The notes beneath the pieces were generated by a model. It was not told where the DNA came from. It did no database searches and saw only the letters and a list, made by a program, of their open reading frames with translations. Source: Blepharisma japonicum (taxonomy: Eukaryota > Ciliophora > Heterotrichea > Heterotrichida > Blepharismidae). From it: 64,000 bases of DNA. Where the stretch lies: assembly GCA_949751835.1 (NCBI GenBank), contig CATKHK010000008.1, positions 248,001 through 312,000 on the forward strand. The letters are read 5' to 3'. The position numbers and the translations under genes are program-made. Shown here one piece after another: positions 21,702-33,273 of the stretch (positions are counted from its first letter, which is position 1; every line of letters starts with the position of its first letter).

Positions 21702-24230
21702 TTATATACTGTCAGATTTATTTTGAACTTGCGCTATAAATTCTCTCAGTTTTTCTTTGGATTTCTCCATTGGTATTGAATTAGCTAAGGGTCTTCCTTC
21801 TGTAGTAAATAATTGCGATCGCATTTCTTTCATTCTTGCTAAGATTCACGTGTGCGAGGGGCGATAATATGGTTTTAATTTAAAACATTCTCTCATTAAA
21901 TCCACAACTTCAGGGTTTTGAAGTTCTAATTTTTCTTCTACCTTGAGACACGCCATTATGCCATACATTTTATTTTCAACAAAGTTGCAGATAATTTCAT
22001 CTTTTAATTTCTGCTTCATTTCTCTGGACATTATTTTTGAATCTATATTATAATTTTGGAGTTCTTCGGAGGCAATTTCTTCATAAAAATTTTTTCCTTT
22101 TAGTAAATAATAGATAAATAAGCTTACATTAAATGCAAAACTTTTAAGCTCATAGCAATAACGATTCTTTATTTCTTCTGGAGATTTCCAAGAAATAGGT
22201 ATTTCGTCAAATAAACAATAATCTAAGACAAAATTGCATGTTTTTTTGTTAACTTTCACCAAATAAGGAGTTATAGGCTGCAGATTTTGATTTTTTGAGG
22301 TGCAATATGATTTAACTTGAGATAAAAATTCAATAATATCAATAATTACTAATACATCCTGCTTTATTTCTGGTGAAATTTTGAACAAAAACAATTCATG
22401 ATACTGCACAACGAGGTATTTTTTGTTTCTGTAATTGAATATTCCGTAGCACATATTTATATTGTCATGATGTGTTGCGGTATACTTTATATATAATTCA
22501 AAATTTTCCTTTTGATTATTAAAGTTTCTAAGTTCCGCTACAAATATGATACACTGAAGAGTCTCGATATCTTCTTCTTCAATTTTAGCAATAGCTGGTG
22601 ATCCAGAGTATACTAGGTTTATGTAGTCCATATCTGTTAAAAAATACAGAGTATTCTCAAGCTCATATTGAAGATAATTTGCGAAGCTACTATACCACTT
22701 CCCTAAATATTGAATTATGTCCTCTTTATGTGATCTTTTTCTAAATAAATGTTGCAAAGGCTTATCAGATTTTATTTTTAATGTTTTCAAAAAAGTTCCC
22801 AAATACTTGTAAGGCATTTCTATAAATGTAAGCTTCGCTGCATATAATTCGTTGAATAGCATCTCAATCATTCCTTCGACTTTAAAATTATTCTTTTTCC
22901 TCACAGCTTCAGCTAAAGGCACGAAATCAATAAATCTATATTTTACAATTTTAATTCTGTCATCAAAAAATGCTTGATTCCCTTCGATTGCATCTCTAAG
23001 AAAATCTTGTTTAATAATTGCTTCAAAAATTCTTTTCTCCTGGTTATATTCATCTTCATTATCAAATTTATGACTTATTTCAATATATTTAGCATTTTTT
23101 CTTTCCCTTTCATCTTCTGTATCTCCATCTATTTGAAATAGTTCAAAAGATTTATGTATGTGTCTCTTCTGGCAAAAAGCAAATAATGCTTTAATATCAA
23201 GTCTGGATCTTTCAAAGTAAATTTTATGCAAACCGCGCCCATATGCTTTATAAGAGCTAATTGTACTAGAAATCATTTCTTGAGGAATGTTTTTGATATT
23301 TTTTTCTTCATACCCTGTATAGCAAAAAGAAAGTTTTATTCCAACCTGTCATCTTTTAAAATCAATAAAAAATTGTCCGCATTTAAGTTCAAGATTCACG
23401 AGCGAAATGAATTCAAGAAGAGCATCATAGTGTTCATTTTCATTAAAATTTACGACCTTAGCATCTATAGAAAATACAAGTCTTGTCTCAATAATTCCGG
23501 TTTTTGTTTCAAACACAACTGGAAATGTGCCTCATTTTTCAGAGCTATCTCCTGTGTCATTAACTGCTATCAATAAAATAAATTTCCCGTTTTCAATGCT
23601 GTCTTTGATACTTTGAAAACCAAGATTTTTAATTCCTTCTTTTAGAAGTGTATGAGCTTTTCTCGCATCAATAGTTTTTGAATCACCAAATTTTAATAAA
23701 TACAATGAATCTTTAGCCTCCTTAAAAAAATTATAACTTCTAATAAACACGTCAATTCCATTCAATAAAATTGTTCATATTTCTTGAGCTAGTCTTGATC
23801 TAATTTCAATGTAATCATAATAAATAATTCTAGAAATTAGTAATATATTGAAGTTGTCGTAGGACTCTATAGGTTTACTAGCTTCTGCTCCTGACTTTGT
23901 AATTGAAGGAACTAATAACAAAGAAAAATTCTCTCATTGTGAATTAATCTTATTAAATTGATTGCAAACTTGTGGATACTCTGCTTGAGGCTTGAGAAAC
24001 TTTGACATAGTTGATATATAGATGATATCTTCTGTGAAAGTTACAAAAACAGCCAAGCTAATTTGATTCATGCTATAAGTTAAAAAGATATGTTTGGCTC
24101 CTTCTTGAGGAACGAATTTGGGAAGTATTGCAAGCTTTTTTGATGTTGGAGTATACTTAGTTTTTGTCACTTTAAGAAAATCTTCAAACTCCTTGGAGGA
24201 CCAAACTACAGAGGTATCCGGCTTCGCCAT
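21702..24230 (-). CDS. Large protein with degenerate protein-kinase-like C-lobe
   Basis: An 842-residue protein assembled through five UGA-Trp codons. The first 550 residues match nothing I recognise. The C-terminal 280 look like the lower lobe of a protein kinase: ISWKSPEEI (APE region), a helix SFAFNVSLFIYYLLKGKNFYEE (family: DVWSFGVxLxxLLTGxxPF) and RECFKLKPYYRPS (family: CLxxxPxxRPS). The catalytic loop and DFG are not recognisable; NFVLDYCLFDE sits where DFG should be and no HRD is seen. It is therefore probably a pseudokinase, perhaps a scaffold. Neighbouring genes give no clue to its role. Confidence 0.6.
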
Positions 24231-24712
24231 GAATCTATAAATTGATATATAATTTTCTTATATTAAATATATTTTAAATGGCTTTTTTAGATGATAAAAA
24301 TATGTTTTATAATGCAAAAAATAATTTATTATTCGACTCCCTTAAAATCTATTGAAAGAGTAAAAATCAAAAATCTTTTGCTTCTAATAAAGCCATATAG
24401 TATAATAAAATCTCTGAATCTAGATAACTCACTAATAATACATTCAAAAGATAAGCTTCAAAGCTGTATTAGCTAATTTTTTTCAATTAAAATATTTTAA
24501 TTTTCTATTTAGATCAATGGAAATGTAAGAGTCTATTATCTTAAAAGATTTTAATCCATATGCTTCTGCATAAAGAACTAAATAATTCCAAAAGCAAAGT
24601 ATTTTACTCAATTAATATTCACAGCTTCATTCTCAAATACAAAATTTTTGATAATTGAAGCGGGCCTTAATGCTAAAACTAGCTAATTATTAGCAGAGTC
24701 ATTTTAAAAATT
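24231..24712. other. Intergenic region, nothing recognised
   Basis: About 480 bases. One short plus-strand ORF (24291-24476) has the composition of translated AT-rich DNA and no family similarity, so I do not call it a gene. Confidence 0.5.
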
Positions 24713-25108
24713 CTATGGATTATTTTGGAAAAGTTTTTCTGCATCCCAGAGCGATCCAGATATTAGCTTATGCTTCAGGTCTTCTTCGTTGTGAACTATT
24801 ACAGGAACCTTTTCATGCCTCTTCATTCGGTGCTTGATAGCTTTGTGAGAATTTAGATTCCCAGCCTGTGTAAATGATTTCGTGCATCCAGGATAAGGAC
24901 ATTTATATGGCTTTTCACCTGTATGAACTCTTATGTGCGTCTTTAAATTAAAATCGACTGAAAATGATTTTTCACAGTAAGGGCAGTGAAAAGGTCTTTC
25001 TCCTGTATGGACAAGCTGGTGTCTTCGCAGTTTTGAGTTGTCTTTGAATGCCCTCTTGCAGATTTTGCATTGGTAGTTCCTAATACTCATATCGTAGCTA
25101 TCTGACAT
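24713..25108 (-). CDS. Three-finger C2H2 transcription factor
   Basis: A 131-residue protein ending at TAG. Three tandem C2H2 fingers occupy residues 14-95, joined by TGERPF and TGEKPY linkers typical of Kruppel-type DNA binders: YQCKIC...HQLVH, FHCPYC...HIRVH and YKCPYPGC...HKAIKH. The last finger has the C-x4-C spacing seen in YY1 and Zic proteins. A short C-terminal tail lacks a known domain. It is expected to bind about nine base pairs of DNA; the target is unknown. Confidence 0.9.
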   Translation of the reverse strand: MSDSYDMSIRNYQCKICKRAFKDNSKLRRHQLVHTGERPFHCPYCEKSFSVDFNLKTHIRVHTGEKPYKCPYPGCTKSFTQAGNLNSHKAIKHRMKRHEKVPVIVHNEEDLKHKLISGSLWDAEKLFQNNP

Positions 25109-25880
25109 CTTAAATTTTTATGGAAAAGATTATGGCTTTTAAGCTTTTATTGTCAATTATAAGCTTTTCAAAATAAATAACAGCAATGAATTAGCACTTT
25201 TCTTTTAATAGCTTCAATATCGTCAAGTGAGATTCTTGTGCTCAAAAAATAAATAAAAGCTCATTCCATTTAAAATTACCCATAAGTTAAAACAAATCCT
25301 TTTCGAACTTTATGTATTAAGGTTAATTATCTAAATCTGTTTTAAAAGTTTGAAATGATTGATATTTCTCAATCAATAGCATATAGCCAGTATGATACAA
25401 AATTTAGGTTTTCTATTATTAGCATGATAAATTAGTATAAGCGCCAATCATGACCTCTAGATTTTAAAATAAAATTCCAGACACAAACAACTTAATTATC
25501 AAACTAATGCTTAGGCGTATTTTCTCTCTAGCATTCAAAAATTGATTAGATATATTAATTCATAAGAAAAATTAAAGGTTAGAATGGATCACTTAATGCC
25601 TAGCTTCTTATTTTATTACACCAAATTAGTTGCAATATGAAAATGTACTTAAAGCATCCAGTAAATTATATATTTATAAAAATACTTTTTTTTAGCTTGC
25701 CCCGAAATAATAGGAGACAGATCATAATTTTTACACAATTTATCAATTCTTCCTTCTTCACCAACTCTTAAATTTTTCTCATCAATTTCAATATTTCTTA
25801 TTCCAATCTTAGTAAATAAATAAAATTTACTATACAAAGTTTAATAAAATTCCTCAATTAATACTTTAAAAACGTTATAT
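25109..25880. other. Intergenic region with a short doubtful ORF
   Basis: About 770 bases. On the minus strand an ATG-less ORF (25649-25837) codes for about 60 residues, including IDEKNLRVGEEGRIDKLCKN, which looks protein-like and could be a gene remnant or an exon of the next gene. I found no mini-intron joining it to the ORF at 25881-26216. Confidence 0.35.
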
Positions 25881-26216
25881 TTAAAGAGTTAGAGTTCTTA
25901 TTGCTTTTACTGATTCTAATTCAATAATCCTTTGCTGTAAAGCTAAAAGGCCATTTCGAGCTAATGTACTTTTAGCTCCTAAATTTTCAAGTTTTAAGAA
26001 TCCATCATCATATTTAATTGAAAGCTTCCGTGAGAAGTTTCTGGCGGGTTTAGAGTTTGTTGGCTTGTGAATTTCTTGTTTAACTTTATTTAATTTTTCT
26101 AAATACTCCTTTGGAACTTGAGATAAACACTTAACATGCTTACTTTTTTTGGGTTTTTGTTCTTCATGATAACATTTAATATAGATTGCTCTTAATTGAG
26201 CTAAGCTTTGCGACAT
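25881..26216 (-). CDS. Small basic hypothetical protein
   Basis: A 111-residue ORF from ATG to TAA, with no UGA. It starts MSQSLAQLRAIYIKCYHEEQ, continues with Lys/Pro-rich sequence and ends with a helix (ALQQRIIELESVKAIRTL). No family recognised. It is long for chance in such AT-rich DNA and its codons resemble its neighbours', so I call it a probable gene. Confidence 0.5.
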   Translation of the reverse strand: MSQSLAQLRAIYIKCYHEEQKPKKSKHVKCLSQVPKEYLEKLNKVKQEIHKPTNSKPARNFSRKLSIKYDDGFLKLENLGAKSTLARNGLLALQQRIIELESVKAIRTLTL

Positions 26217-26909
26217 TTAATTATTAGACATTTATTGGAAAATTCCCATTACAATATAGAGATTACAACATTATTTTGATTCAGTTATTAAAGTTTACTG
26301 GCAATACACTGATATAACTTTAGCTTGATATTCATCCCTTCTTTTACACTAATAGAAATTCTAATCTCAAAACATAAAAGTTTAATCCTCAAATCTTCTG
26401 TAAAATGAGTTTATGAGATTTAAAAATAGCAGTACAGGATAAGATATAACATAAAATTCTTTTAAACTTCCCATGGGCCTAGCTTTCTTGAGTTTTTATG
26501 AAAATGTATAATTTGATAGAGTTTGCTTTTAAAACTAATATTAATATTCATGATTGATAATAGCATTTTTTATATCAAATATTTGCATAATCAAGGAAAG
26601 TACATGCGCCAAAATAATAGAATATCAAATATTTAAAAAATCTTTTTCAGTGTATGATATTTAGCTTCTTCTCATGTGTATTTTATCATATATCTGTTAA
26701 AATGAATCCAACTCCGCTCTTGTGAGCGAGCAAAGAATTGAAAAATCTCTATTTTTTGGGAAAATACCAATTACCTCCCTGATAAGGAAAAATATCCTTA
26801 AATTTTCGCCTAAATAATGTCACTTTAACTTTTAAGGTCTCCTTATTTTTATTGCATTCACTTTCGGTATCGTTTTGCTTTTATTTCGGTTTCGTACTTA
26901 ACCAATACA
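26217..26909. other. Intergenic region, no clear gene
   Basis: About 690 bases. It contains a small perfect hairpin, CGCTC-TTGT-GAGCG (26715-26728), and a few short G/C-richer patches, but no sustained ORF or known RNA. Confidence 0.4.
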
Positions 26910-27127
26910 TTATTTCTTGAATATGTTGAAGCGTCTTCAAAGCATTTGCACAATATTTACTTTGAGTTCAAATTCATCTTTATTTTCAGTTTTCTCTTCC
27001 AAAAAGTGTCTGCTATTGACACTATCTTCACTTAATCATTTTAATTGCTATTCATTGGGGCCTCTTCATCCTCAAATTCAGAGAAATCGTCAAAGATGCA
27101 TCAAGTATCCTGTATTAACGAAGCCAT
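26910..27127 (-). pseudogene. Possible small gene with a frameshift
   Basis: On the minus strand an ATG at 27127 opens MASLIQDTWCIFDDFSEFED...APMNSN. That frame stops at TAA, but the -1 frame continues at once with protein-like sequence (KWLSEDSVNSRHFLEEKTENKDEF) to a TAA at 26910. Composition on both sides looks coding (acidic, with UGA as Trp). No GT-AG mini-intron joins the frames, so this is either a real frameshift, an assembly error in an A run, or chance. Confidence 0.3.
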
Positions 27128-27299
27128 TAAATAAACTATCTGAAATTGATTCAATGAGCTTTAAATTGCAATTGCGATATCCTCTAAGGGCAGTGCATGC
27201 TAAGTTGTTTGATCTCATTTTCAACTGTATTTTCACAAATAAAAAGAAAAATGTAGAATTGCAATAGTTAATTTCTATGGTAATTAGATAGTTAATTGC

Positions 27300-28085
27300 T
27301 TAAGACAGCATTTTGGTTTTATGGATTTCTGAAAACTTTGTCTGAGTAACAGGTAACGCTCTTCTCATTGACTTAAAGCAGGCCTGAGGTATCTGCTCAT
27401 ACAGAGCATGCATTCCTCTATGCACTTGATCTTCAAATTCAAAAATAGCTCTACTAACAGCCTGTGCAAATGCCTCATCATCTCCTTCAGAAATGTTTTT
27501 GCTGCATTCTTTTTTTTGATTTGACTGCAAATTGCCTTCTTCAAAATAGTGGGCACGAATATTAATTTCCCCTTCTATCTTGCCAGATGCAACTTTCCAT
27601 GTGCTCAGCCATTCTCCAGTTCACATATTCCTCAAATTCAAGACTGGAGATGCCAAAAATATAGAAAAACCTTCTTCATTAGTAAAAACCCTGGCCTGTG
27701 CAGTTTCAGCATAATGCTGGCTTATATATTGGTCAAGCTTGATTTGAATAGCTTGGGCTCTGCTATTTTGAGGCTCAATTTCTTCAACAGATTCTGCTTC
27801 AAATGTATGGGAGTTGAAAATAAAGCGCTTTGCAATCTTAGGATCTATAAAACTATTCCCTGTTCGCCCTTGAGGAGTCAGCAGGGCTTGGCTCTCACCA
27901 ATAGAAACAGTAGCTCCATGTGCAGCTAAGCATTCAATAAGGGTGTCTTGTATGGTTTCCTGCTCCAGAAGTTCTTGGTCTCCAACTATTCCTTTTAGGT
28001 CATTTAAGACTTCCTTAAGTTCTCCTACAGGAGAATTTCTGAGAAAGTATTGAATTACTCTCAGCTTGATCTCGCTTCCTTCCAT
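27300..28085 (-). CDS. F-actin-capping protein subunit alpha (CapZ alpha)
   Basis: A 261-residue protein, close to the usual length (about 270-286). The C-terminal half has the family signature: a UGA-coded Trp in TGEWLSTWKV, then EGEINIRAHYFEEGNLQ (family: GDLKIQVHYYEDGNVQL). The tail (ALPVTQTKFSEIHKTKMLS) is the flexible 'tentacle' that binds actin. With a beta subunit it caps barbed ends of actin filaments. The beta gene is not in this window. The kelch gene lies 26 bases upstream on the same strand. Confidence 0.9.
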
Positions 28086-28111
28086 TTATGAATTAGATGG
28101 CAATAAATAGC

Positions 28112-29377
28112 TTAATTTAGGATTAGTGGAGTTTTTATTGTTTGTTCAATAAGAGCATAGGAGTAAACGTCATTAAATGGCATTTGGTGCCTATCACCTC
28201 CAAATACAACCATCATATCTCCAAAGAGAACCGAAGAATGGCCATCTCTAGGATGAGGGGCTTTGCCATTTATTTTCCCGACAACTGGAGCAGCTGGGCC
28301 GATATAAAGGGAAGATCTTTTGCCTCTCGTAGGAGAAGAGTCCCCAGAGTGGGGTTCTGGCGATTTGTGGGCTTCTGAAGATTTGTGTGGACTTTCATTA
28401 TTTATTGTTTTTGATCTTGGCATAAGTGGGCTTTTTGCTTTTTTGAACTCTTCTAGCTGAGCTGCAGATACAGGGTCTTTGATTTGCTGCTCATCTTGGA
28501 ACATTGTCCATATGTTAGAAGAAAATTCATAGGAGTACATTTCATTGGTCTCTTTAGTTATATCTCGCATTCCTCCAAAAATAATCATGTAATCTTTATA
28601 AAGAATTGCAGTTTGTCCAGACCTTGGAGTGGGCACTTGTCCTAGTCCATGTATTTGCTCCCAGTTGTAAGTTCTTAAATCAAGCTTCCACAAATCGTTG
28701 AGTTTTTCACCTTCATCATTTGACCCTGCAAAAATAAATAAATGGTCTCTGTATACAACTGCACTATGATTTGATCTTGATGGAGGCTTTATGCCAGTCA
28801 CTTTTGCGTTTTTTCACTTAGCAGTGTTTAAATTGAGGATATACACTTCATTGGTTCGATCTCCTTGGACAAAACCTCCAAAAACAACCATCCAGCCAAC
28901 AGATCCTTCTTCATAAAGGCAAGCAGTATGGGAGTCTAATGGAGGAGGGCATGTTGGGACATCTGGAGTCAAAACAGTCCATTGCAGAGAAATCAAATCC
29001 AAAACTAATGTGTCATTGAATTCTCTGTCGCCGTTGGAACCACCAAATATAAACATTCGATTATCTTTCACAATTCCAGTATGTCTGCATAATGGGCCAC
29101 GCTCTTGGATAGGAATTTCTACTCATTCTTCGTCTTCGCCTGAGTTAATTTCAGGAATCCTTAAAGCCCAAAGGCCACCTTGAGGTCCTTCTCTAAGATC
29201 TTGACCTCCATAAATCAACATTTGATTTCGTCACACACAGGCAGAATGATAACTTCTTCTGGATGGATGCCTTCCTACTGGTCTGACTTCAGACCAAAGC
29301 TCAACTGAAGTGTCTATGTGAGATTTGGTGTTTACTTTTAGATCAGGCCTTCGAGAGTTAGTTTTATATTCCTCCAT
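28112..29377 (-). CDS. Kelch-repeat protein
   Basis: A 421-residue protein. The true start is an ATG at 29375-29377, reached by reading three UGA codons as Trp. At least five kelch units are visible, each with a GG pair and a later Trp: MLIYGGQD...GLWAL, MFIFGGSNGD...LVLDLISLQW, MVVFGGFVQGD, LFIFAGSNDEG...LWKLDLRTYNW, MIIFGGMRD and MVVFGGDRH. They form a beta-propeller like RABEPK and LZTR1-type proteins. A Ser/Pro-rich insert (KSSEAHKSPEPHS) breaks the last part. It is a protein-binding adaptor; partners are unknown. Confidence 0.85.
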
Positions 29378-29744
29378 TCAGGAAAAATTATAACTTTCAA
29401 TGAATTTAATTAACTGTTGATAAAATATTATGAATGTGTAATAAAGTAAGAATTTAATGCGCTTCCTATCTTTAAGAATTATAATGATAATAATACATTT
29501 TATAATTGTTAAAACCTTGTGTTAAATTAAAGCTGAAATAGGATTTTTAGTTTGTTTTTTTAAAGAAACGACATTTTAAAGCAATTTATGTCATAAACAG
29601 ATTTATAAATTATAAAACTTTCAAAATAGCTAAATAAAAATATACTTAATAATAAAATCGAATTCCCTACTAGTTAACTGTTAGACTATGAAAAAATTAA
29701 TCAAGCCATATATATGCAATGTTAAAAATAGTTATTTCATATAT
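29378..29744. other. Intergenic region between divergent genes
   Basis: About 370 AT-rich bases holding the promoters of the kelch and coiled-coil genes. No specific motif was recognised. Confidence 0.5.
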
Positions 29745-31754
29745 ATGGAGGAACCTACGGCTAATTTATCTGAACTACTAAATCAAAAAGAAAAAGAATA
29801 TCAAGAAATTTGTAAGCTTCGTCTATTACAGCTAGAAGATCAATTAAATACCAAAAATAGCTATATAAAGCAATTATTATCTCAAATAGAAAAAATTCAA
29901 GAAGATTTTAATTACAATGTCCAATTAATTGACGAAAGAGACACTGAGCTAATTGATCTCGAATCCAAAATCGACATACTAAAAAAGCTTATAAAAGAAA
30001 AAGATACTGACATAAGTGAGCTAAGGGCATACATTTCAAACCTTGAAGAGAAAGTAAAAACAACATCTTCAAAAAACACAAATAGGGAAAAATCATTGAT
30101 TTCTGAAAGGGATGAGCTTAGAGAAAAAATAATCGAAATAAAAATTAATAAAGAAAGCGAGATAGCAGAGCTTAAAAGTGCATTTGACAAAGGATATGCC
30201 AAGATTAGACAATCTTTAGAAGAATCTAAAGCTGAGAAATTTAATTTGATTGAAAAGTATGAAAAATTATTAGAAAGCCAGCAGCTAGAGAATAATAAAA
30301 TTGTCTATGCTTTAAATAAAGAATTAGAAGAAAGCAAAATCCACATTTCAAGCTTGGTAAAAAATATTGAGGAAATTCAAAAAAATAATTCTTCAAGGAT
30401 TACCCAAGATATGAAAGCTGAGCTTGAAAATTCATATATAGCTCAAATTAAAATTCTGGAAGATAAATTAGATTCAATGGAAAAAGACAGCATAAAGAAG
30501 AAAGATAGAATCAGATTATTAGAATACGAAAATCAAGAACTAAAAGATATGAATAGCAAAGACGCTAATTTTGCTTTGCTGCAAAAAAACAATTTAGAAA
30601 AAGATCTTGCCAAACTAAAATCTATGCACAATGATGAGTTGCAGTATTTAACTGAAACCCATGAAATTCAAATCCAAAGAATTACAACTTTACACTCTAA
30701 CCAAATCAAAAAGCTCCAGGAAAAGCTAGCTTTTGCAGAATCAGAATTAGAAAAATATTCGATTATTTTTGAAGAAGCCAAATCTGCACATGAAGATCAA
30801 GTAAAAAAATGGAAAAATGAAATAGATAATTTGAAAGAGTCAAACGAAGCTGAAATTAATTCTCGCGAAAATATTATTTCAAATATACAAACAAAATTGA
30901 AAATAAGAGCAGATGAGATTGAGAATTATAAAGGAAAGGTTGAGAACTGGAAAACCATTGCTGGGCAAAGTTCTGAAGAAATTAGAACACTAAAAGAGGC
31001 ACTTTGGAATGCAGAACAAAAACTCAAAAATTTTGAAAATTATCAAAATACCAATGCGCTAGAAAAAAATCAGCTCCAAAATAAGATTCAAAATCTAGAA
31101 GCAAAGCTAGTGCTTGCATTTTCACAGCCGAAAAAAGAGGAGAAAGAAGAGTCAAAATTATGGTCAGAAGATTTAGGCCCTGCAAGCTCAATAGCATCGT
31201 ATGATAGCCAAGGTAATCAAATTTTAAAAGAAAATTATCAGGCATCACGGTCTATTGGATATGAGGCTTTTAATTGCGAAACACCAGGAAATAATCAAGG
31301 GTTAAATAAGAAAATCAAAGAACTAGAAGATGAAAACTCAAGCTTAAAAAGACAAATCAAGCAGCAAGGTGGTAGTAGCCAAATTACTACTAATAATAAT
31401 TCAGAAATAAAGCAATTTATAGAGAAATGCCAAAGAATGAAGGCTGAAATAATCAGGCTAACAAATGAAAGAGATCAGCTGATACAGATAAGCTCAGAAC
31501 TCAGATATGAAGTGAATAGATTAAAAGAGGTTTTGCCTATAAATCAGCCTTGTGGGAGTGTAGAAAATGCTGTGGATGAAGATCACATTTTGCTCCAAGA
31601 AGAGATCATGGTAGAAGACTCTCCCGTAAATGACAAACAACATCTTGGTATGAACTTAGAAATTAAAGGATTTAATAAGCCTTTAGTAAAAGCTCCTCAG
31701 GTTATCGATTTTAAAACACTTAAACCTACAAAAGTTCATAAATCCAAACTATAA
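29745..31754 (+). CDS. Long coiled-coil protein
   Basis: About 669 residues if the second ATG (29745, MEEPTANLSELLNQ) is used. An earlier in-frame ATG at 29688 would add 19 hydrophobic residues, which I think are untranslated. Nearly the whole chain from residue 15 to 590 is an uninterrupted coiled coil rich in Glu, Lys, Leu and Ile. The end is less helical and closes KAPQVIDFKTLKPTKVHKSKL. Such proteins are common in ciliate basal bodies and cortex. No family signature allows a closer call. Confidence 0.75.
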   Translation: MEEPTANLSELLNQKEKEYQEICKLRLLQLEDQLNTKNSYIKQLLSQIEKIQEDFNYNVQLIDERDTELIDLESKIDILKKLIKEKDTDISELRAYISNLEEKVKTTSSKNTNREKSLISERDELREKIIEIKINKESEIAELKSAFDKGYAKIRQSLEESKAEKFNLIEKYEKLLESQQLENNKIVYALNKELEESKIHISSLVKNIEEIQKNNSSRITQDMKAELENSYIAQIKILEDKLDSMEKDSIKKKDRIRLLEYENQELKDMNSKDANFALLQKNNLEKDLAKLKSMHNDELQYLTETHEIQIQRITTLHSNQIKKLQEKLAFAESELEKYSIIFEEAKSAHEDQVKKWKNEIDNLKESNEAEINSRENIISNIQTKLKIRADEIENYKGKVENWKTIAGQSSEEIRTLKEALWNAEQKLKNFENYQNTNALEKNQLQNKIQNLEAKLVLAFSQPKKEEKEESKLWSEDLGPASSIASYDSQGNQILKENYQASRSIGYEAFNCETPGNNQGLNKKIKELEDENSSLKRQIKQQGGSSQITTNNNSEIKQFIEKCQRMKAEIIRLTNERDQLIQISSELRYEVNRLKEVLPINQPCGSVENAVDEDHILLQEEIMVEDSPVNDKQHLGMNLEIKGFNKPLVKAPQVIDFKTLKPTKVHKSKL

Positions 31755-31879
31755 AATAGTCTAAAATTGATATAATTATAATAGACAGGCTTGAGTGGGA
31801 ACACAGAAATAAGATGAAAAATTAAAATAAAATCAATGTATGCATAACCAAAGTTCGCTATTTAAGATTACAAGTGTAA

Positions 31880-32272
31880 TTAAGCTTGATTTCCAAACTT
31901 GATAAGCCTTTGCTTACAAATAGCTTTCCATATTAACTTCCCACGAGTATCTTTTAGTGAGACTTCTGGAGCATCTTCTTCTCTGCAATCTGAATTGAAG
32001 CTAGCTCGAGTAGAGACTTCATAGTCTATATCCAAAGCTAATGGTCTTTCTGCTCCCTTACTGTCTTCATCACTAGCTTGGTTCATTAAGCTATACAAAT
32101 AGCTACTGATCCTTCCGAAAAGGCAGTCTAAGCTTTTCCAGTTAGACTTCATCATTAAGTTGTCATAATATTTTTTCGAATAGTGTCAGCTAAGACAAAG
32201 AAAATAATTATATCTTTGGCTTGTCTCCGGGTCTTTAGCTAACTTTACATGGTGTGTTGCGATCTTATACAT
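31880..32272 (-). CDS. Hypothetical 130-residue protein
   Basis: Starting at an ATG at 32270-32272 and reading one UGA as Trp (FLCLS-W-HYSKKYYDNL), a 130-residue protein results. The N-terminal half is rich in Tyr, Lys and His; the second half is acidic (DEDSKGAERPLALDIDYEVS) and ends in a basic KLIWKAICKQRLIKFGNQA. No known family. The ORF is credible because of its length and composition. Confidence 0.5.
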
Positions 32273-32337
32273 ATTTATATTTTATATTTAAAAATGGTTT
32301 GTTAACTTTATTTGCATGCTAAAGTCTTATGGAATAT

Positions 32338-33273
32338 TTACATTATTTTTAATTTTGCAACTTCAAAGAAACTGGATTTCGAATATTTTTCTCTGACACC
32401 TACCAATGAATGTTTAGGAGCTGCTTGAAATAAAATAAGCAGGTCTTTTGCGCAAGGCCTTAATTCTGATTCATTATACCTTGAGCTTGCAATAAGCCTT
32501 GAACTTCAAGAAGGATCAATTTTGTGGAGCTTTAAACACAAGTAAACTGCAGAAGCAGCTATCATGGAGGCTTTATATTTTAGCATATGATATTCTACTA
32601 ATGCTAACTCACACAGATACCGAACAAAAAATGACATTTTCATGTCAAGTTCTGCAACCATTTCAAGCCTTTCAAGAAATCTCCAAGTAGTTATGGCTGA
32701 TAAATTGAAATCCAAAGCAGCTAGCATATCACGTTCCATCACTAAAATTTGTTCTCTTGTGTATGTTTTATCAGTAATGATCACAAAATCGTCAACTGTG
32801 ACTGGTATAATTTCTTCATATTTGCAAGATATAAATAAAGCTGTTGCGCCAACAAGCTGCAAATTTGATTTAGGAACAGGACGCTTTTCTAAATATCTAT
32901 CAATGTAGTTGACTGTTAGATAAAGGGTCTCTGTGAACAGTTTAAATTTCAAATGAACGCTAACGAGCCAATCGATTAAAATTGCTCTCATTTTGTAGCT
33001 TAGCCCTGGCTGGTTTTTAATATAATCGGGGTTAAAAGACGCTAAATCTTCATATACATAAAGATTATGATAGATCTCAGCTGAATATTCTCCAAGGAAT
33101 TGAGGGTCACTTAAATTAACGGTATCAATGATATCAGGTTGAAACTCAGGCTTCGACAAAGGGGTAAAAACTCGGAGCGGCATTCTAGTTTTACATTTGG
33201 GAGATTGATCATGAGGTTTTATTTTTGTTTCTGCAACACAGGCGTTTTCATTCTCACTAAGAGAAGTATTCAT
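32338..33273 (-). CDS. B-type (mitotic) cyclin
   Basis: A 311-residue protein with a UGA-Trp near the end (HKIDPS-W-SSRL). The cyclin N box is clear: MRAILIDWLVSVHLKFKLFTETLYLTVNYIDRYL, followed by LQLVGATALFISCKYEEIIP and WRFLERL; the C-terminal cyclin fold follows (SFFVRYLCELALVEY...SMIAASAVYLCLKLH). The FTPL/RMPL stretch near residue 33 could be a destruction box (RxxL), which suggests proteasome-driven loss at mitosis. It should activate a cyclin-dependent kinase. The N-terminal region is short compared with animal cyclin B. Confidence 0.9.

Noticed and set aside
24291-24476. Plus-strand ORF of 61 codons
   Set aside because: Short, very AT-driven composition, no family, and next to a gene 5' end where such ORFs arise by chance.
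26917-27267. Plus-strand ORF of 116 codons
   Set aside because: Composition (Leu, Ser, Phe, Lys without a family match) looks like a shadow; the opposite strand has more protein-like sequence.
29688-29744. Extra 19 residues at the start of the coiled-coil protein
   Set aside because: The added residues are unlike the rest and the second ATG begins a typical acidic N-terminus; kept only as an alternative.
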